Below are positions 8,206 through 14,658 of a DNA stretch of 19,701 nucleotides, piece by piece (positions within the stretch are counted from its first letter, which is position 1; every line of letters begins with the position of its first letter). Origin of the DNA: an uncultured Lactobacillus sp. (lineage in GTDB: Bacteria > Bacillota > Bacilli > Lactobacillales > Lactobacillaceae); NCBI GenBank assembly GCA_937916845.1, contig CALFSK010000073.1, positions 1 through 19,701 of the forward strand. The letters are read 5' to 3'. The notes below the pieces were generated by a model. It did not search any database. It worked only from the letters and a program-made list of their open reading frames with translations, and was not told the DNA's origin. The translations under genes and the position numbers were made by a program.

Positions 8206-8550
8206 TTGAAACAATTTTGGTCACTGACATTAATGGTGATTGCTGGCTGTGTCTTGATTTTTGGCTCGGAATATAGTTTACAAGGGGATTATCATCGGCA
8301 TAGTCGTCACCAAGTTGCTGCCAAGATGGCTTATCATTCAAGCGCCGAAACGGCGACCATTCACGGTCGAACAAAGCACGGGGTCATTGTGACTTTTCAC
8401 AGTGGCAAAAAAGTTCGGCAAGTTATTTCTAACAAGCAGGATGGTCGTTTCTTAGTTCGAATGTCCGTTAAAGGTCAGAAGCGAGTTGTGGTTCAAGTAG
8501 TAGGGTTAAAATCTAAGGTATTAAAAGTACCGGCAGCGTCAAAGAGTTAA
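8206..8550 (+). CDS. Small exported or membrane-anchored protein, 114 aa
   Basis: The N-terminus is short and charged (MKQ), followed by a hydrophobic segment (about residues 4-24, SLTLMVIAGCVLIFG), so it is a secreted or N-terminally anchored protein. The rest is small, very basic and rich in Lys, His, Ser and Val, with predicted beta strands (HGVIVTFHSGKK, GRFLVRMSVKGQKRVVVQVV). No known domain recognised and no lipobox. The start is TTG 8206, preceded by GGGGGGTG (8191-8198). It lies between two terminators, so it is its own transcription unit directly after the kinase/regulator pair; it could be a target of that system, but this is only positional. Confidence 0.7.
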   Translation: MKQFWSLTLMVIAGCVLIFGSEYSLQGDYHRHSRHQVAAKMAYHSSAETATIHGRTKHGVIVTFHSGKKVRQVISNKQDGRFLVRMSVKGQKRVVVQVVGLKSKVLKVPAASKS

Positions 8551-8575
8551 CGATCATTTATAAGTCCATGGGGAC

Positions 8576-8604
8576 AAGGTCTAGACGGGGGTCTAGGCTT
8601 TTTT
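8576..8604 (+). terminator. Intrinsic terminator
   Basis: CTAGAC (8581-8586), GGGG loop, GTCTAG (8591-8596), extended by AAG/CTT across a small internal loop and followed by TTTTTT. Ends the small exported protein gene. Confidence 0.8.
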
Positions 8605-8715
8605 GTTTGGGCAGCGTTTTGCTAAAAAAAGATTAAGCTTGTGGTCAAGTAGTAGGCGGCTAGGCCTTTTTGGCGTAAGGTGAAAACGATAGATAAAGGA
8701 GAGTCATTTTATTTT

Positions 8716-9087
8716 ATGGTAATTATTGGCGTTATTTTAGCCGTGGGGATCATTGGCACGTTCGTCTTGCGCATGGGTTTTCATTTTCGATTGTCGATGG
8801 GAACCTTGACGGAGACGGCGTTTGCCTGTTCCTTGCTAAATATCGGGGTGTTCTTGCTTTTTGTCCTGCTAGGCCAGCTAACGGGGCCAGCGTTCATTGC
8901 GGAACAGGCGTACCTACCACTTTACCGGGTATTTCAGGGTGGGCTGATTCCGCTAGTTGGAATTGGACTATCCATTGCGGGGATGGTGCGTGAGAAGGGA
9001 CTCATGAACTGGTGGTTATTACAGTTCAACTTACTATTTTTGATTTTTGACGTTTTATTAGTGTGGTTTGGCAACATGGCGAGTTAG
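8716..9087 (+). CDS. Four-helix membrane protein, 123 aa, unknown function
   Basis: A very hydrophobic protein with about four transmembrane segments: VIIGVILAVGIIGTFVL near the start, SLLNIGVFLLFVLLG, GLIPLVGIGLSIAGMV and LLQFNLLFLIFDVLLVW at the end. Loops are short, with few charges. No family recognised. The start is ATG 8716, after AAAGGAGAG (8695-8703), a slightly long spacing. An in-frame GTG at 8680 would put that Shine-Dalgarno inside the gene and lacks one of its own, so it was rejected. It is flanked by terminators on both sides and is monocistronic. Confidence 0.75.
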   Translation: MVIIGVILAVGIIGTFVLRMGFHFRLSMGTLTETAFACSLLNIGVFLLFVLLGQLTGPAFIAEQAYLPLYRVFQGGLIPLVGIGLSIAGMVREKGLMNWWLLQFNLLFLIFDVLLVWFGNMAS

Positions 9088-9092
9088 GTTAG

Positions 9093-9120
9093 CGGCAGCC
9101 GAGTGGGGTGCCGTTTTTTT
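9093..9120 (+). terminator. Intrinsic terminator
   Basis: CGGCA (9093-9097) / TGCCG (9109-9113) with further GCC/GGG pairing inside, followed by seven T residues directly after the membrane-protein gene. Confidence 0.85.
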
Positions 9121-9180
9121 GTTGGAAAAATTGCAGAATTTATTTCTCTAGCGAGTGTGAATTTTTGATGACTTAGAGAA

Positions 9181-9211
9181 ATGGCCTTACCGCTGGAAGC
9201 AGTAAGGCCAT
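9181..9211. repeat. Long imperfect hairpin, first copy of an ACCGCT...AGCAGTA element
   Basis: ATGGCCTTACCGCT pairs with AGCAGTAAGGCCAT over 14 bp. The single imperfect pair is C-A on the plus strand but U-G on the minus strand, so the structure is better as minus-strand RNA. It is clearly related to the hairpin at 9350-9377. No T-run of more than three follows on either strand. Confidence 0.6.
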
Positions 9212-9316
9212 GTATTTAGACATATAAGTTGTATATGTTTTTTGCTTATCTTAGAAGGAATGTTTTATCTGAATACACGTTTTAAATATGAAATAGTTAT
9301 TAAAAAAATATTTTTG

Positions 9317-9338
9317 GTGCACTTTTAGTACACTTTTA
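9317..9338. repeat. Tandem 11-bp repeat
   Basis: GTGCACTTTTA (9317-9327) is followed at once by GTACACTTTTA (9328-9338), differing at two positions. It lies between the two hairpin copies. It may be an operator or an old recombination scar; nothing decides. Confidence 0.45.
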
Positions 9339-9341
9339 AAC

Positions 9342-9470
9342 AAAAAAATGACTCTACCGCTATACAGCAGTAGGGCCAAAGAGTTAGGTTTAAGTACAAT
9401 ATGGGGGATTGTACTTGCTTGTCCATCCACTTTGGGGGAGTAAAATGAACAAGTGTATAACTATTAGGTA
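9342..9470 (-). ncRNA. Candidate small RNA with C-rich loops and its own terminator
   Basis: Read on the minus strand, this stretch forms three stem-loops. The first pairs CTTGTTCAT with ATGGACAAG (plus-strand 9445-9453 and 9418-9426), with ACTCCCCCAAAG in its loop. The second pairs AAGTACAAT with ATTGTACTT (9 bp, 9408-9416 and 9392-9400) around CCCCCAT. The third, GGCCCTACTGCT / AGCGGTAGAGTC (9366-9377 and 9350-9361), is followed by A then seven U, a good intrinsic terminator. The one imperfect pair in the first hairpin is U-G on this strand but C-A on the other. Loops with UCCCC are how Gram-positive small RNAs such as RsaE/RoxS, LhrC and streptococcal csRNAs reach Shine-Dalgarno sequences. 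The promoter is not fixed: TATACT (9473-9478) or TAATAG (9481-9486), each with a weak -35. The 5' end is approximate. Confidence 0.5.
9350..9377 (-). terminator. Terminator of the candidate small RNA (second copy of the hairpin element)
   Basis: A 12-bp imperfect stem, GGCCCTACTGCT / AGCGGTAGAGTC on the minus strand, with a GTAT loop, followed by ATTTTTTT (9342-9349 complement). No annotated minus-strand gene ends here, which is itself evidence for an unannotated transcript. Confidence 0.65.
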
Positions 9471-9490
9471 CAAGTATATACTATTACATA
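9449..9490. repeat. Two tandem 21-bp direct repeats
   Basis: ACAAGTGTATAACTATTA (9449-9466) recurs as ACAAGTATATACTATTA (9470-9486), a 21-base period (two helical turns). On the minus strand each copy contains a TATAC/TATACT element, so the pair sits where the small-RNA promoter or an activator site would be expected. Confidence 0.5.
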
Positions 9491-9611
9491 ATTGTGAAGA
9501 AAGTGTGAAGATTTCGTCTAAACCATAAAAATTTCTGTATTATTCTTTAACTGTGGATTTTATTTTCTATTCTATTTGCTTATTTTAAACGATTATTTTA
9601 TAAATTACAGG

Positions 9612-9677
9612 GGGATGCGACTGAAAGTTAGACTTGCGAACACGTGTCTGAATCCCAGCCCTGCAGTAAAATAGGGC
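9612..9677 (+). promoter_or_regulatory. Structured 5' leader before the CPBP protease gene
   Basis: Two hairpins lie just before the ribosome binding site. GGGAT/ATCCC (9612-9616, 9652-9656) with inner AGAC/GTCT (9630-9633, 9646-9649), then GCCCT/AGGGC (9658-9662, 9673-9677). There is no T-run. It may be a regulatory leader or chance folding; I cannot match it to a known riboswitch. Confidence 0.3.
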
Positions 9678-9693
9678 CGAGAGGTGAGAACGG

Positions 9694-10389
9694 ATGAAAA
9701 TAGTCGATCGCGGTCTGAGCTGGATTTGGCGGGTCTTTATCATGGTAGGCCTGATCCTGGGTGTCATTACCCCACCAATGTTACTTAGGTTAATTAACCA
9801 ACTTAAAGGGGTTCAAAGCATGGTTGGCTGGCGAATTGCCATGACCGTTCTGTACTTTGCGGTCTTTTTTCTGGTCAGCTTTGCTGCGGTAAACGCGATG
9901 CGCCATTATACGGGGGTATATCAGTTAGCTAAACTGCAGCCCCACGATTGGCGCTTGATTTTCAGTGGCTATTTACTCATTGTCATTCTCGAAAGTAGTT
10001 TTGAAATCATTAACCGGTTAATTTATCATCAGACGCAGACCCAGAATAATGTCGCAATTAAAAATTTAATGAGTGGTAGTTCGCTGGCCTTCTGGATGAT
10101 GGGCCTCAGCGCAATTTTTTTAACACCCTTGATGGAAGAATACGTGTTTCGCGGTGCTTTGACTAATCTATTCTTCAAGCGCGAGTGGCTGAAAGTTTTA
10201 TTAAGTGGCTTGGTTTTTGGGAGCTTGCATAATAGTTCCACGTGGCCTAGTTTTTTAACGTACGTCATGATGGGTCTGATTTTAGCAACCGTCTATCGAT
10301 TATCGGGTAAAATCCAAGTTGCCATTATTTTGCACTTTGTGATCAACGCCGCGGCAATTGGCTTGATGATGTTACAACTGAAGACCTAA
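9694..10389 (+). CDS. CPBP-family intramembrane glutamic protease (Abi/CAAX-like)
   Basis: A multi-pass membrane protease of the CPBP (Rce1/Abi) family, 231 residues. The catalytic motifs are complete: EEYVFRG (E148, E149, R153), FGSLHN (H179) and HFVIN (H214, N218). Hydrophobic helices occur at about 13-30, 49-66, 90-105, 133-148, 168-180, 185-200 and 208-228. In lactic acid bacteria such proteins process or protect against peptides such as bacteriocins, or act in membrane-protein turnover. No bacteriocin structural gene is visible here, so immunity is not supported by context. ATG 9694 follows GAGAGGTGAG (9680-9689) with good spacing. The downstream ohrR gene converges on it and the two share a hairpin region. 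Confidence 0.9.
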   Translation: MKIVDRGLSWIWRVFIMVGLILGVITPPMLLRLINQLKGVQSMVGWRIAMTVLYFAVFFLVSFAAVNAMRHYTGVYQLAKLQPHDWRLIFSGYLLIVILESSFEIINRLIYHQTQTQNNVAIKNLMSGSSLAFWMMGLSAIFLTPLMEEYVFRGALTNLFFKREWLKVLLSGLVFGSLHNSSTWPSFLTYVMMGLILATVYRLSGKIQVAIILHFVINAAAIGLMMLQLKT

Positions 10390-10419
10390 AAAAGCTCCTG
10401 GACAGTTGTCCAAGAGCTT
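10388..10419 (-). terminator. Intrinsic terminator of ohrR
   Basis: AAGCTC-CT-GGACA-GT-TGTCC-AA-GAGCTT (10392-10419). On the minus strand the stem is followed by six T residues, so it ends the ohrR transcript. It begins at the stop codon of the convergent protease gene. On the plus strand no T-run follows. Confidence 0.85.
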
Positions 10420-10432
10420 GCAGTGTAAAACT

Positions 10433-10909
10433 TTATAATTCGTCACCAGTAAATTTAACGGTACTTGGGTCGGCTTTTTTAATCCGATCCGCCGCAAAGT
10501 TAACGGTGTCGCGGGTCTCATTATAGGTCTTTTCATCCATGCCCAATAATTCCATGCACGTATTAACGTGGGCAAAAATTTCAGGCTTAGTATCGATAGC
10601 CTTTTGTGATAGTGAAATATTCACTTGTCGTTCGTCGTTTTCGTCACGTTTTCGTTCGACCCATCCCTGTGTCTGCATCCGTTTGAGTAGCGGGGTAAGG
10701 GTCCCACTGTCCAAGTTGACGTGGGAACCTAATTCCCGGACCGTCATTGGACTATTTTCCCATAAAGCTAGTAGCGTAATGTATTGGGGATAGGTAAGCT
10801 TAAATGGCGCTAAAGCCTCGGCGTAGAAGTGGTTAAACCGCTTGCTAGCGGTGTATAGGGCGAAACACAATTGTTCGTCCAATAAAATATTTTTTGTTGG
10901 CGTTGCCAT
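10433..10909 (-). CDS. ohrR: OhrR-type organic-hydroperoxide-sensing MarR regulator
   Basis: A winged-helix repressor of the MarR family, 158 residues, very close in pattern to one-cysteine OhrR. Near the N-terminus, EQLCFALYTASK places the peroxide-reactive cysteine at C15, and Tyr19 and Tyr29, which stabilise the thiolate in the Bacillus protein, are at the same positions. The recognition region LDSGTLTPLLKRM (about 67-79) and the wing RKRDENDERQV are typical. It should dissociate from DNA when C15 is oxidised by organic peroxides. ATG 10909 follows AAGGAGG. The usual neighbour, ohrA, is absent from this window, so its main target may lie elsewhere; self-regulation is likely from the promoter structure. 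Confidence 0.9.
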   Translation of the reverse strand: MATPTKNILLDEQLCFALYTASKRFNHFYAEALAPFKLTYPQYITLLALWENSPMTVRELGSHVNLDSGTLTPLLKRMQTQGWVERKRDENDERQVNISLSQKAIDTKPEIFAHVNTCMELLGMDEKTYNETRDTVNFAADRIKKADPSTVKFTGDEL

Positions 10910-10940
10910 TAAACTGACCTCCTTGAACTCTTTCTAGTAC

Positions 10941-10969
10941 ATTGTACGCAATTAATTAGCCAAATGCAA
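10941..10969 (-). promoter_or_regulatory. ohrR promoter with repeated TTAATTGC element (possible OhrR operator)
   Basis: On the minus strand, TTGCAT (-35, 10964-10969) and TACAAT (-10, 10941-10946) are 17 bases apart. TTAATTGC occurs twice about two helical turns apart, the first overlapping the -35 and the second just before the -10. Known OhrR operators are built from TACAATT/AATTGTA half-sites, and the -10 region with AATT-rich flanks resembles this, so autorepression is plausible. Confidence 0.5.
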
Positions 10970-11026
10970 TTAAATATCACATTTACTTATAACACTTAAT
11001 GTAAATAATTATAAGAGAGAAGAAAA

Positions 11027-11539
11027 TTAACTTGCGAGTGCAAGTGAGCTATTCGCAATACACTTTAAAAAGAGCTTTGCCATGGCTGTTTGGTTGATGG
11101 CAAGGGTGTGATTGTCCGTAAACGCATATAGTGGAACCTGATCAGGTAACGTTTTCGCCACGTGGTGTTCAACCGGAATGAGACAGTCAATGGTAACTTT
11201 GTCATGTTTGACTGAATCAGCCATTTTCGGGGCCGTTTTGATGGTCAAAGTGGCACGAACCTGGTAACTAGTACGGGGCGCATTTGCCACGTGATGGACC
11301 CGAACGCCATGAAGCCGGGAACGTAACTGGAACCCGGAGCTGGCGGTCACTTGTAAACGTTGTTTCAATTCAAGCTCATAGTCTTGTTGATTGTCGATAT
11401 TTTTCAATCGAATCTTAAAGTGGCCGAATGGAATCTCGCGGTCCTGATGTTGGACCGCTAAGGCGTGTTGTTCAAACTTAGTCGTGAGGGTCACCGGTTC
11501 GAACGTATATTGTTGTAAAAGTTGTGTTGCTGTTTTCAA
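11027..11539 (-). CDS. Hypothetical protein, 170 aa
   Basis: No family recognised. The product is a soluble protein without signal peptide or membrane helix, predicted to be mostly beta strand in the middle (FGHFKIRLKNI, YELELKQRLQV, SYQVRATLTIK), with several His residues (HHVANAP, VEHHVAK) but no clear metal motif. The last 30 residues are helical and hydrophobic. The start is TTG 11539, preceded by GGGAG with 7-base spacing; no ATG fits better. A good promoter, TTGACC-17-TAAATT (11560-11588, minus strand), lies upstream, and the gene is divergent from the YbjQ-like gene. No terminator is evident in the short gap before ohrR, so read-through into ohrR is possible. Confidence 0.7.
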   Translation of the reverse strand: MKTATQLLQQYTFEPVTLTTKFEQHALAVQHQDREIPFGHFKIRLKNIDNQQDYELELKQRLQVTASSGFQLRSRLHGVRVHHVANAPRTSYQVRATLTIKTAPKMADSVKHDKVTIDCLIPVEHHVAKTLPDQVPLYAFTDNHTLAINQTAMAKLFLKCIANSSLALAS

Positions 11540-11559
11540 AATATCACTCCCTAAGCCCT

Positions 11560-11588
11560 AATTTAGTCTTTCTATTGAAAATGGTCAA
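11560..11588 (-). promoter_or_regulatory. Promoter of the 170-aa protein gene
   Basis: On the minus strand TTGACC (11583-11588) and TAAATT (11560-11565) are separated by 17 bases, about 20 bases before the TTG start. Confidence 0.6.
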
Positions 11589-11657
11589 TTAATTTGCCAA
11601 CGTTTGCGACCTAAGTGAATATCAAGTAAAATTAGAGTAAACAGGGGGTTGGTAACG

Positions 11658-11945
11658 ATGTTTATGACAACCGGAGATCTACAGCGGGCCCACATGATTA
11701 AAGGGGTCGTTTCGGTAACGAAACACTTAATGTTTGAATCGGACGAAATTGATCAGTTTGAACGTTTAGATGATTTAATCGAACAAGTTAAACCAGCACT
11801 ATTAAAAAAAGCGGAGGACAGTGGTGGCGACGGTTTAATTTACGTCAACTTCAATACGAATATTGCGCAAATGAGCGTTGCACCACGGTTTCTGGTCGTG
11901 ACCGGTTACGGCACGGTCGTTAAACTGGTAGATGAGTCTGTTTAG
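11658..11945 (+). CDS. YbjQ/UPF0145-like small protein, 95 aa
   Basis: A small cytosolic protein whose pattern fits the YbjQ (UPF0145, heavy-metal-binding-like) fold. It has an N-terminal TTGDLQRAHMIKGVVSVTKH, resembling the family's T-T-x-x-x-[hydrophobic]-x-G-V-V start, a central helix with many charges, and a C-terminal A-x-x-x-GGDGLIYVNFN followed by VVTGYGTVVKL. Function of the family is not established. The start is ATG 11658, 9 bases after GGGGG (11644-11648); an in-frame TTG at 11649 touches the Shine-Dalgarno and was rejected. It is followed by its own terminator. Assignment to the family is by eye and could be wrong. Confidence 0.65.
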   Translation: MFMTTGDLQRAHMIKGVVSVTKHLMFESDEIDQFERLDDLIEQVKPALLKKAEDSGGDGLIYVNFNTNIAQMSVAPRFLVVTGYGTVVKLVDESV

Positions 11946-11967
11946 TTCAGTTTTAGCTTGAAATGAC

Positions 11968-12000
11968 AAAGGGTTGAACTTCGGTTTCAGTCCTTTTTTT
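11968..12000 (+). terminator. Intrinsic terminator
   Basis: AAAGGGTTGAAC / GTTTCAGTCCTTT stem (with G-U pairs and one bulge) around a TTCG loop, followed by a run of T. It ends the YbjQ-like gene and lies just before the UvrA2 gene. Confidence 0.75.
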
Positions 12001-12034
12001 CGTGGTGCGCTCGTTCGCACGGGAAGGGGTTGCT

Positions 12035-14299
12035 ATGGCAACAAAATTTACACATGGGTTTATCGATGTTCAAGAGGCGCAACAAAATAATTTGAAGTCC
12101 GTTAGTTTGCAGGTGCCGAAGTACGCGACAACGGTATTCGTTGGTCTATCTGGTTCCGGTAAATCGTCATTAGTATTTGATACGATTGCTGCGGCGTCTC
12201 GTCGAGAACTGAACGAAACGTTTCCGAGTTTTACCCAACAATATTTACCCAAGTATGGGCAACCCCATGTTAAAGCAATTGAGCATTTACCCGTTGCCAT
12301 TGTGATTGCTCAGCAGCGCTTAGGAAAAAATGCGCGGTCGACCCTTGCGACTTATACGGGGATTTATTCCTTGCTCCGGTTGTTATTTTCACGCATTGGC
12401 CAGCCGTTTATCGGTTACTCCGATACGTTTTCATTTAACTTGCCCCAAGGGATGTGTCCCACCTGTCAAGGCCTCGGCTACGTTGACGATATTGATGAGC
12501 ACCGGTTAATTGATCCAGAGAAGTCACTGAATCAAGGTGCCATCACGTTTGTGAGTTTCTCACCAGACACGTGGCGTTGGCGGCGGTACGCGACGAGTGG
12601 CTTATTTGACGATGATAAGCCCATTAAAGACTACACCGCGGCGGAGTACGAGTTACTGATGCACGCGCCCCAACAAAAGCTGGATCATCCGGGTGAAGGT
12701 TTTCCGCGTACCGCTTTGTACGAAGGCGTCGTCCCGCGGATTCGCCGGTCGATTATTGGCAAGAAGGAAGCGCAGCATCATCGTGATGCCATCGCGGCAA
12801 TCGTGACGCGTAAACCTTGTCCGGCTTGTCACGGCACCCGGTTAAAGCCGGAAGTATTGACGAATCAGATTAATGGGAAGAATATCGCTGAAGTGAGCGC
12901 GATGGACCTCAAACACTGTTTGGCCTTCTTAGCGGCCATTAACGTGCCGTTAGCGGTTGACGTCGTGCGGGAATTAACCACTAAGATCCAGTCACTAGTG
13001 GATATTGGATTAGGCTATTTGACGCTTGATCGGGGAACCAGTTCGTTGTCCGGTGGGGAAGCGCAACGCATTAAGATTGCGAAGTACCTGACGAGTGCCT
13101 TGGTGGACATGGTCTACATTTTGGATGAACCGAGTGTGGGGCTCCATCCGCATGACATTCAGTTAATCAAACGGGCACTGACTAAGCTAAAGGATAAGGG
13201 CAATACGATTTTAATCGTGGAGCATAACCCGGCAATGTTCGCGTTTGCGGATTACATTGTTGAAATGGGACCCCAGGCAGGTGCGGCTGGTGGTCAGGTG
13301 ACTTTCACGGGGACTTATCCCGAGTTATTAAAGTCAGACACTTTGACCGGAAACTGGTTACGGCGAGCACATACTTGGCGATCAGAGCGCACCGCAACCG
13401 GTCAAATTCACTTAACGCACGTGCAAGAAAATAATTTGCGCGACGTGAGTGTTGATGTACCGTTAGGAATTATGACGGTGATTTCCGGTGTGGCCGGTTC
13501 GGGGAAAAGTTCGTTATTAACGGCGTTGAAACGGGAACTGCACACGGATTATATTGACCTAGCGCAGACGCCAGTGGGAATCAATATCCGCTCAACCCCG
13601 GCGACGTATTTAGGGATTTTAGATAATGTGCGCCAGTTGTTTGGTAAAACGAATGGTGTGGCGACGAGTTGGTTTAGCTATAACGGTAAGGGTGCCTGTC
13701 CCCGGTGCAAGGGGAAGGGCGTCACGATTACGAATATGGCGTTTATGGATCCCGTTGTGCAGACCTGTGAGTTGTGTCACGGCCGGCGGTATAACGAGAC
13801 GGCGTTGTCCTATTCGTATCACGAAAAAACCATTGCGGACGTTTTACAGCTGTCCGTAACGGCCGCAAAGGACTTTTTTAAGGAGACGCCTAAAGTCGCG
13901 ACCCAGTTAAATGATTTGGACCGGGTCGGTCTAGGCTACTTGACCTTGGCGCAGCCGTTGACAACGTTGTCTGGCGGTGAGCTTCAACGGTTGAAGTTGG
14001 CGGTCGAATTAGGGAAGAAGGGGACCGTTTATTTGTTGGATGAGCCGACTGCAGGGTTGCATTTGCAAGATACGGCCCGGTTATTGAAGTTATTCGATGA
14101 ACTAGTTGCGGCGGGGAACTCGTTAATTATTATTGAGCATAATTTAGCGGTGATCAGTCAGGCGGACTGGTTGATTGACGTGGGCCCAGACGCTGGCCGG
14201 TATGGCGGTCAGATCATGTATAGTGGGACGCCACGTGCGTCGGTTGATGTTTCTAAGTCGCGGACGGGGATGGCTTTAAAAGAATGGTTTGAAGAATGA
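12035..14299 (+). CDS. uvrA2: UvrA2-class excinuclease ABC subunit A paralogue without the UvrB-binding domain
   Basis: A cytosolic DNA-binding protein with two ABC ATPase modules, 754 residues against about 940-950 for UvrA proper. Module 1: Walker A GLSGSGKSS (37-45), CPTC (141-144), CPAC (262-265), signature LSGGEAQ (338-344), Walker B YILDEPS (361-367). Module 2: Walker A GVAGSGKSS (485-493), a zinc finger CPRC-X19-CELC (555-581), signature LSGGELQ (645-651), Walker B YLLDEPT (666-672). Between RLLFSRIGQP and CPTC only about 16 residues remain, where UvrA has well over 100 carrying the UvrB-binding domain and the first zinc site. This is the UvrA2/DrrC-like class, so it probably does not load UvrB; roles proposed for the class are DNA-damage or drug tolerance. 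ATG 12035 follows GAAGGGG; an upstream in-frame GTG (12002) lacks a Shine-Dalgarno. Confidence 0.9.
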   Translation: MATKFTHGFIDVQEAQQNNLKSVSLQVPKYATTVFVGLSGSGKSSLVFDTIAAASRRELNETFPSFTQQYLPKYGQPHVKAIEHLPVAIVIAQQRLGKNARSTLATYTGIYSLLRLLFSRIGQPFIGYSDTFSFNLPQGMCPTCQGLGYVDDIDEHRLIDPEKSLNQGAITFVSFSPDTWRWRRYATSGLFDDDKPIKDYTAAEYELLMHAPQQKLDHPGEGFPRTALYEGVVPRIRRSIIGKKEAQHHRDAIAAIVTRKPCPACHGTRLKPEVLTNQINGKNIAEVSAMDLKHCLAFLAAINVPLAVDVVRELTTKIQSLVDIGLGYLTLDRGTSSLSGGEAQRIKIAKYLTSALVDMVYILDEPSVGLHPHDIQLIKRALTKLKDKGNTILIVEHNPAMFAFADYIVEMGPQAGAAGGQVTFTGTYPELLKSDTLTGNWLRRAHTWRSERTATGQIHLTHVQENNLRDVSVDVPLGIMTVISGVAGSGKSSLLTALKRELHTDYIDLAQTPVGINIRSTPATYLGILDNVRQLFGKTNGVATSWFSYNGKGACPRCKGKGVTITNMAFMDPVVQTCELCHGRRYNETALSYSYHEKTIADVLQLSVTAAKDFFKETPKVATQLNDLDRVGLGYLTLAQPLTTLSGGELQRLKLAVELGKKGTVYLLDEPTAGLHLQDTARLLKLFDELVAAGNSLIIIEHNLAVISQADWLIDVGPDAGRYGGQIMYSGTPRASVDVSKSRTGMALKEWFEE

Positions 14300-14304
14300 A
14301 AAAA

Positions 14305-14332
14305 GGTGACTGGCTAGGGCCGGTCACCTTTT
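14305..14332 (+). terminator. Intrinsic terminator after the UvrA2 gene
   Basis: GGTGACTGGC / GCCGGTCACC (10 bp with one G-U pair, TAGG loop) followed by TTTT. A-run on the other side. Confidence 0.8.
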
Positions 14333-14344
14333 GTGTCTGAAAAT

Positions 14345-14375
14345 AAAAATCCACTCAACTTGTGAGTGGATTTTT
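14345..14375. terminator. Bidirectional intrinsic terminator
   Basis: AAAAATCCACTCA (14345-14357) and TGAGTGGATTTTT (14363-14375) form a perfect 13-bp inverted repeat with a 5-nt loop, giving a T-run on both strands. It serves as back-up for the UvrA2 gene and as terminator for the convergent small membrane-protein gene that ends at 14401. Confidence 0.85.
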
Positions 14376-14400
14376 GATATGGAGTCAAGCGTTTGTGTTT

Positions 14401-14583
14401 CTATGCTTTATGATCTTTAAACGCTAAATGCAACCAATAAAAAAACAAAATACCAGTAATGATTATCGGTAAGATAGCATAGTGCCGGAGCGGTCCTAAC
14501 GCTATTACTTGCCAAATAAAAATTAGACTGATAATGAAAAAGATAATTGTTAAATCCAAAATTATATACTTTAACTTTGGCAT
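14401..14583 (-). CDS. Small membrane protein, 60 aa, unknown
   Basis: Two transmembrane helices (IILDLTIIFFIISLIFIWQVI, then AILPIIITGILFFYWLHLAF) joined by a short basic loop, with a charged, short C-terminal tail. No family recognised. The upstream AAAGAG is a weak and distant ribosome binding site. The bidirectional terminator just past its stop codon supports it as a real convergent gene. It lies 76 bases beyond tRNA-His on the same strand and could be reached by read-through from the tRNA promoter. Confidence 0.5.
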   Translation of the reverse strand: MPKLKYIILDLTIIFFIISLIFIWQVIALGPLRHYAILPIIITGILFFYWLHLAFKDHKA

Positions 14584-14658
14584 TTATTTTTCATGCTCTT
14601 TTGTAATGGAATAAACTTATTAAATACATCACTTCAAAGCAACTTGCCTTACTTCAAG

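Noticed and set aside
8150..8374. 74-codon minus-strand ORF opposite the small exported protein
   Set aside because: The plus-strand frame has a good Shine-Dalgarno, a hydrophobic export segment and a matching terminator; the minus-strand frame has none of these.
9445..9528. 27-codon ORF after GGGGGAG, a possible small peptide
   Set aside because: Its start codon and ribosome binding site are formed by the stem and G-rich loop of the hairpin assigned to the minus-strand RNA; the peptide has no leader, repeat or known pattern.
13619..13859. Overlapping ORFs on both strands inside the UvrA2 gene
   Set aside because: They are shadows of the zinc-finger region of the real gene, without ribosome binding sites and with implausible composition.
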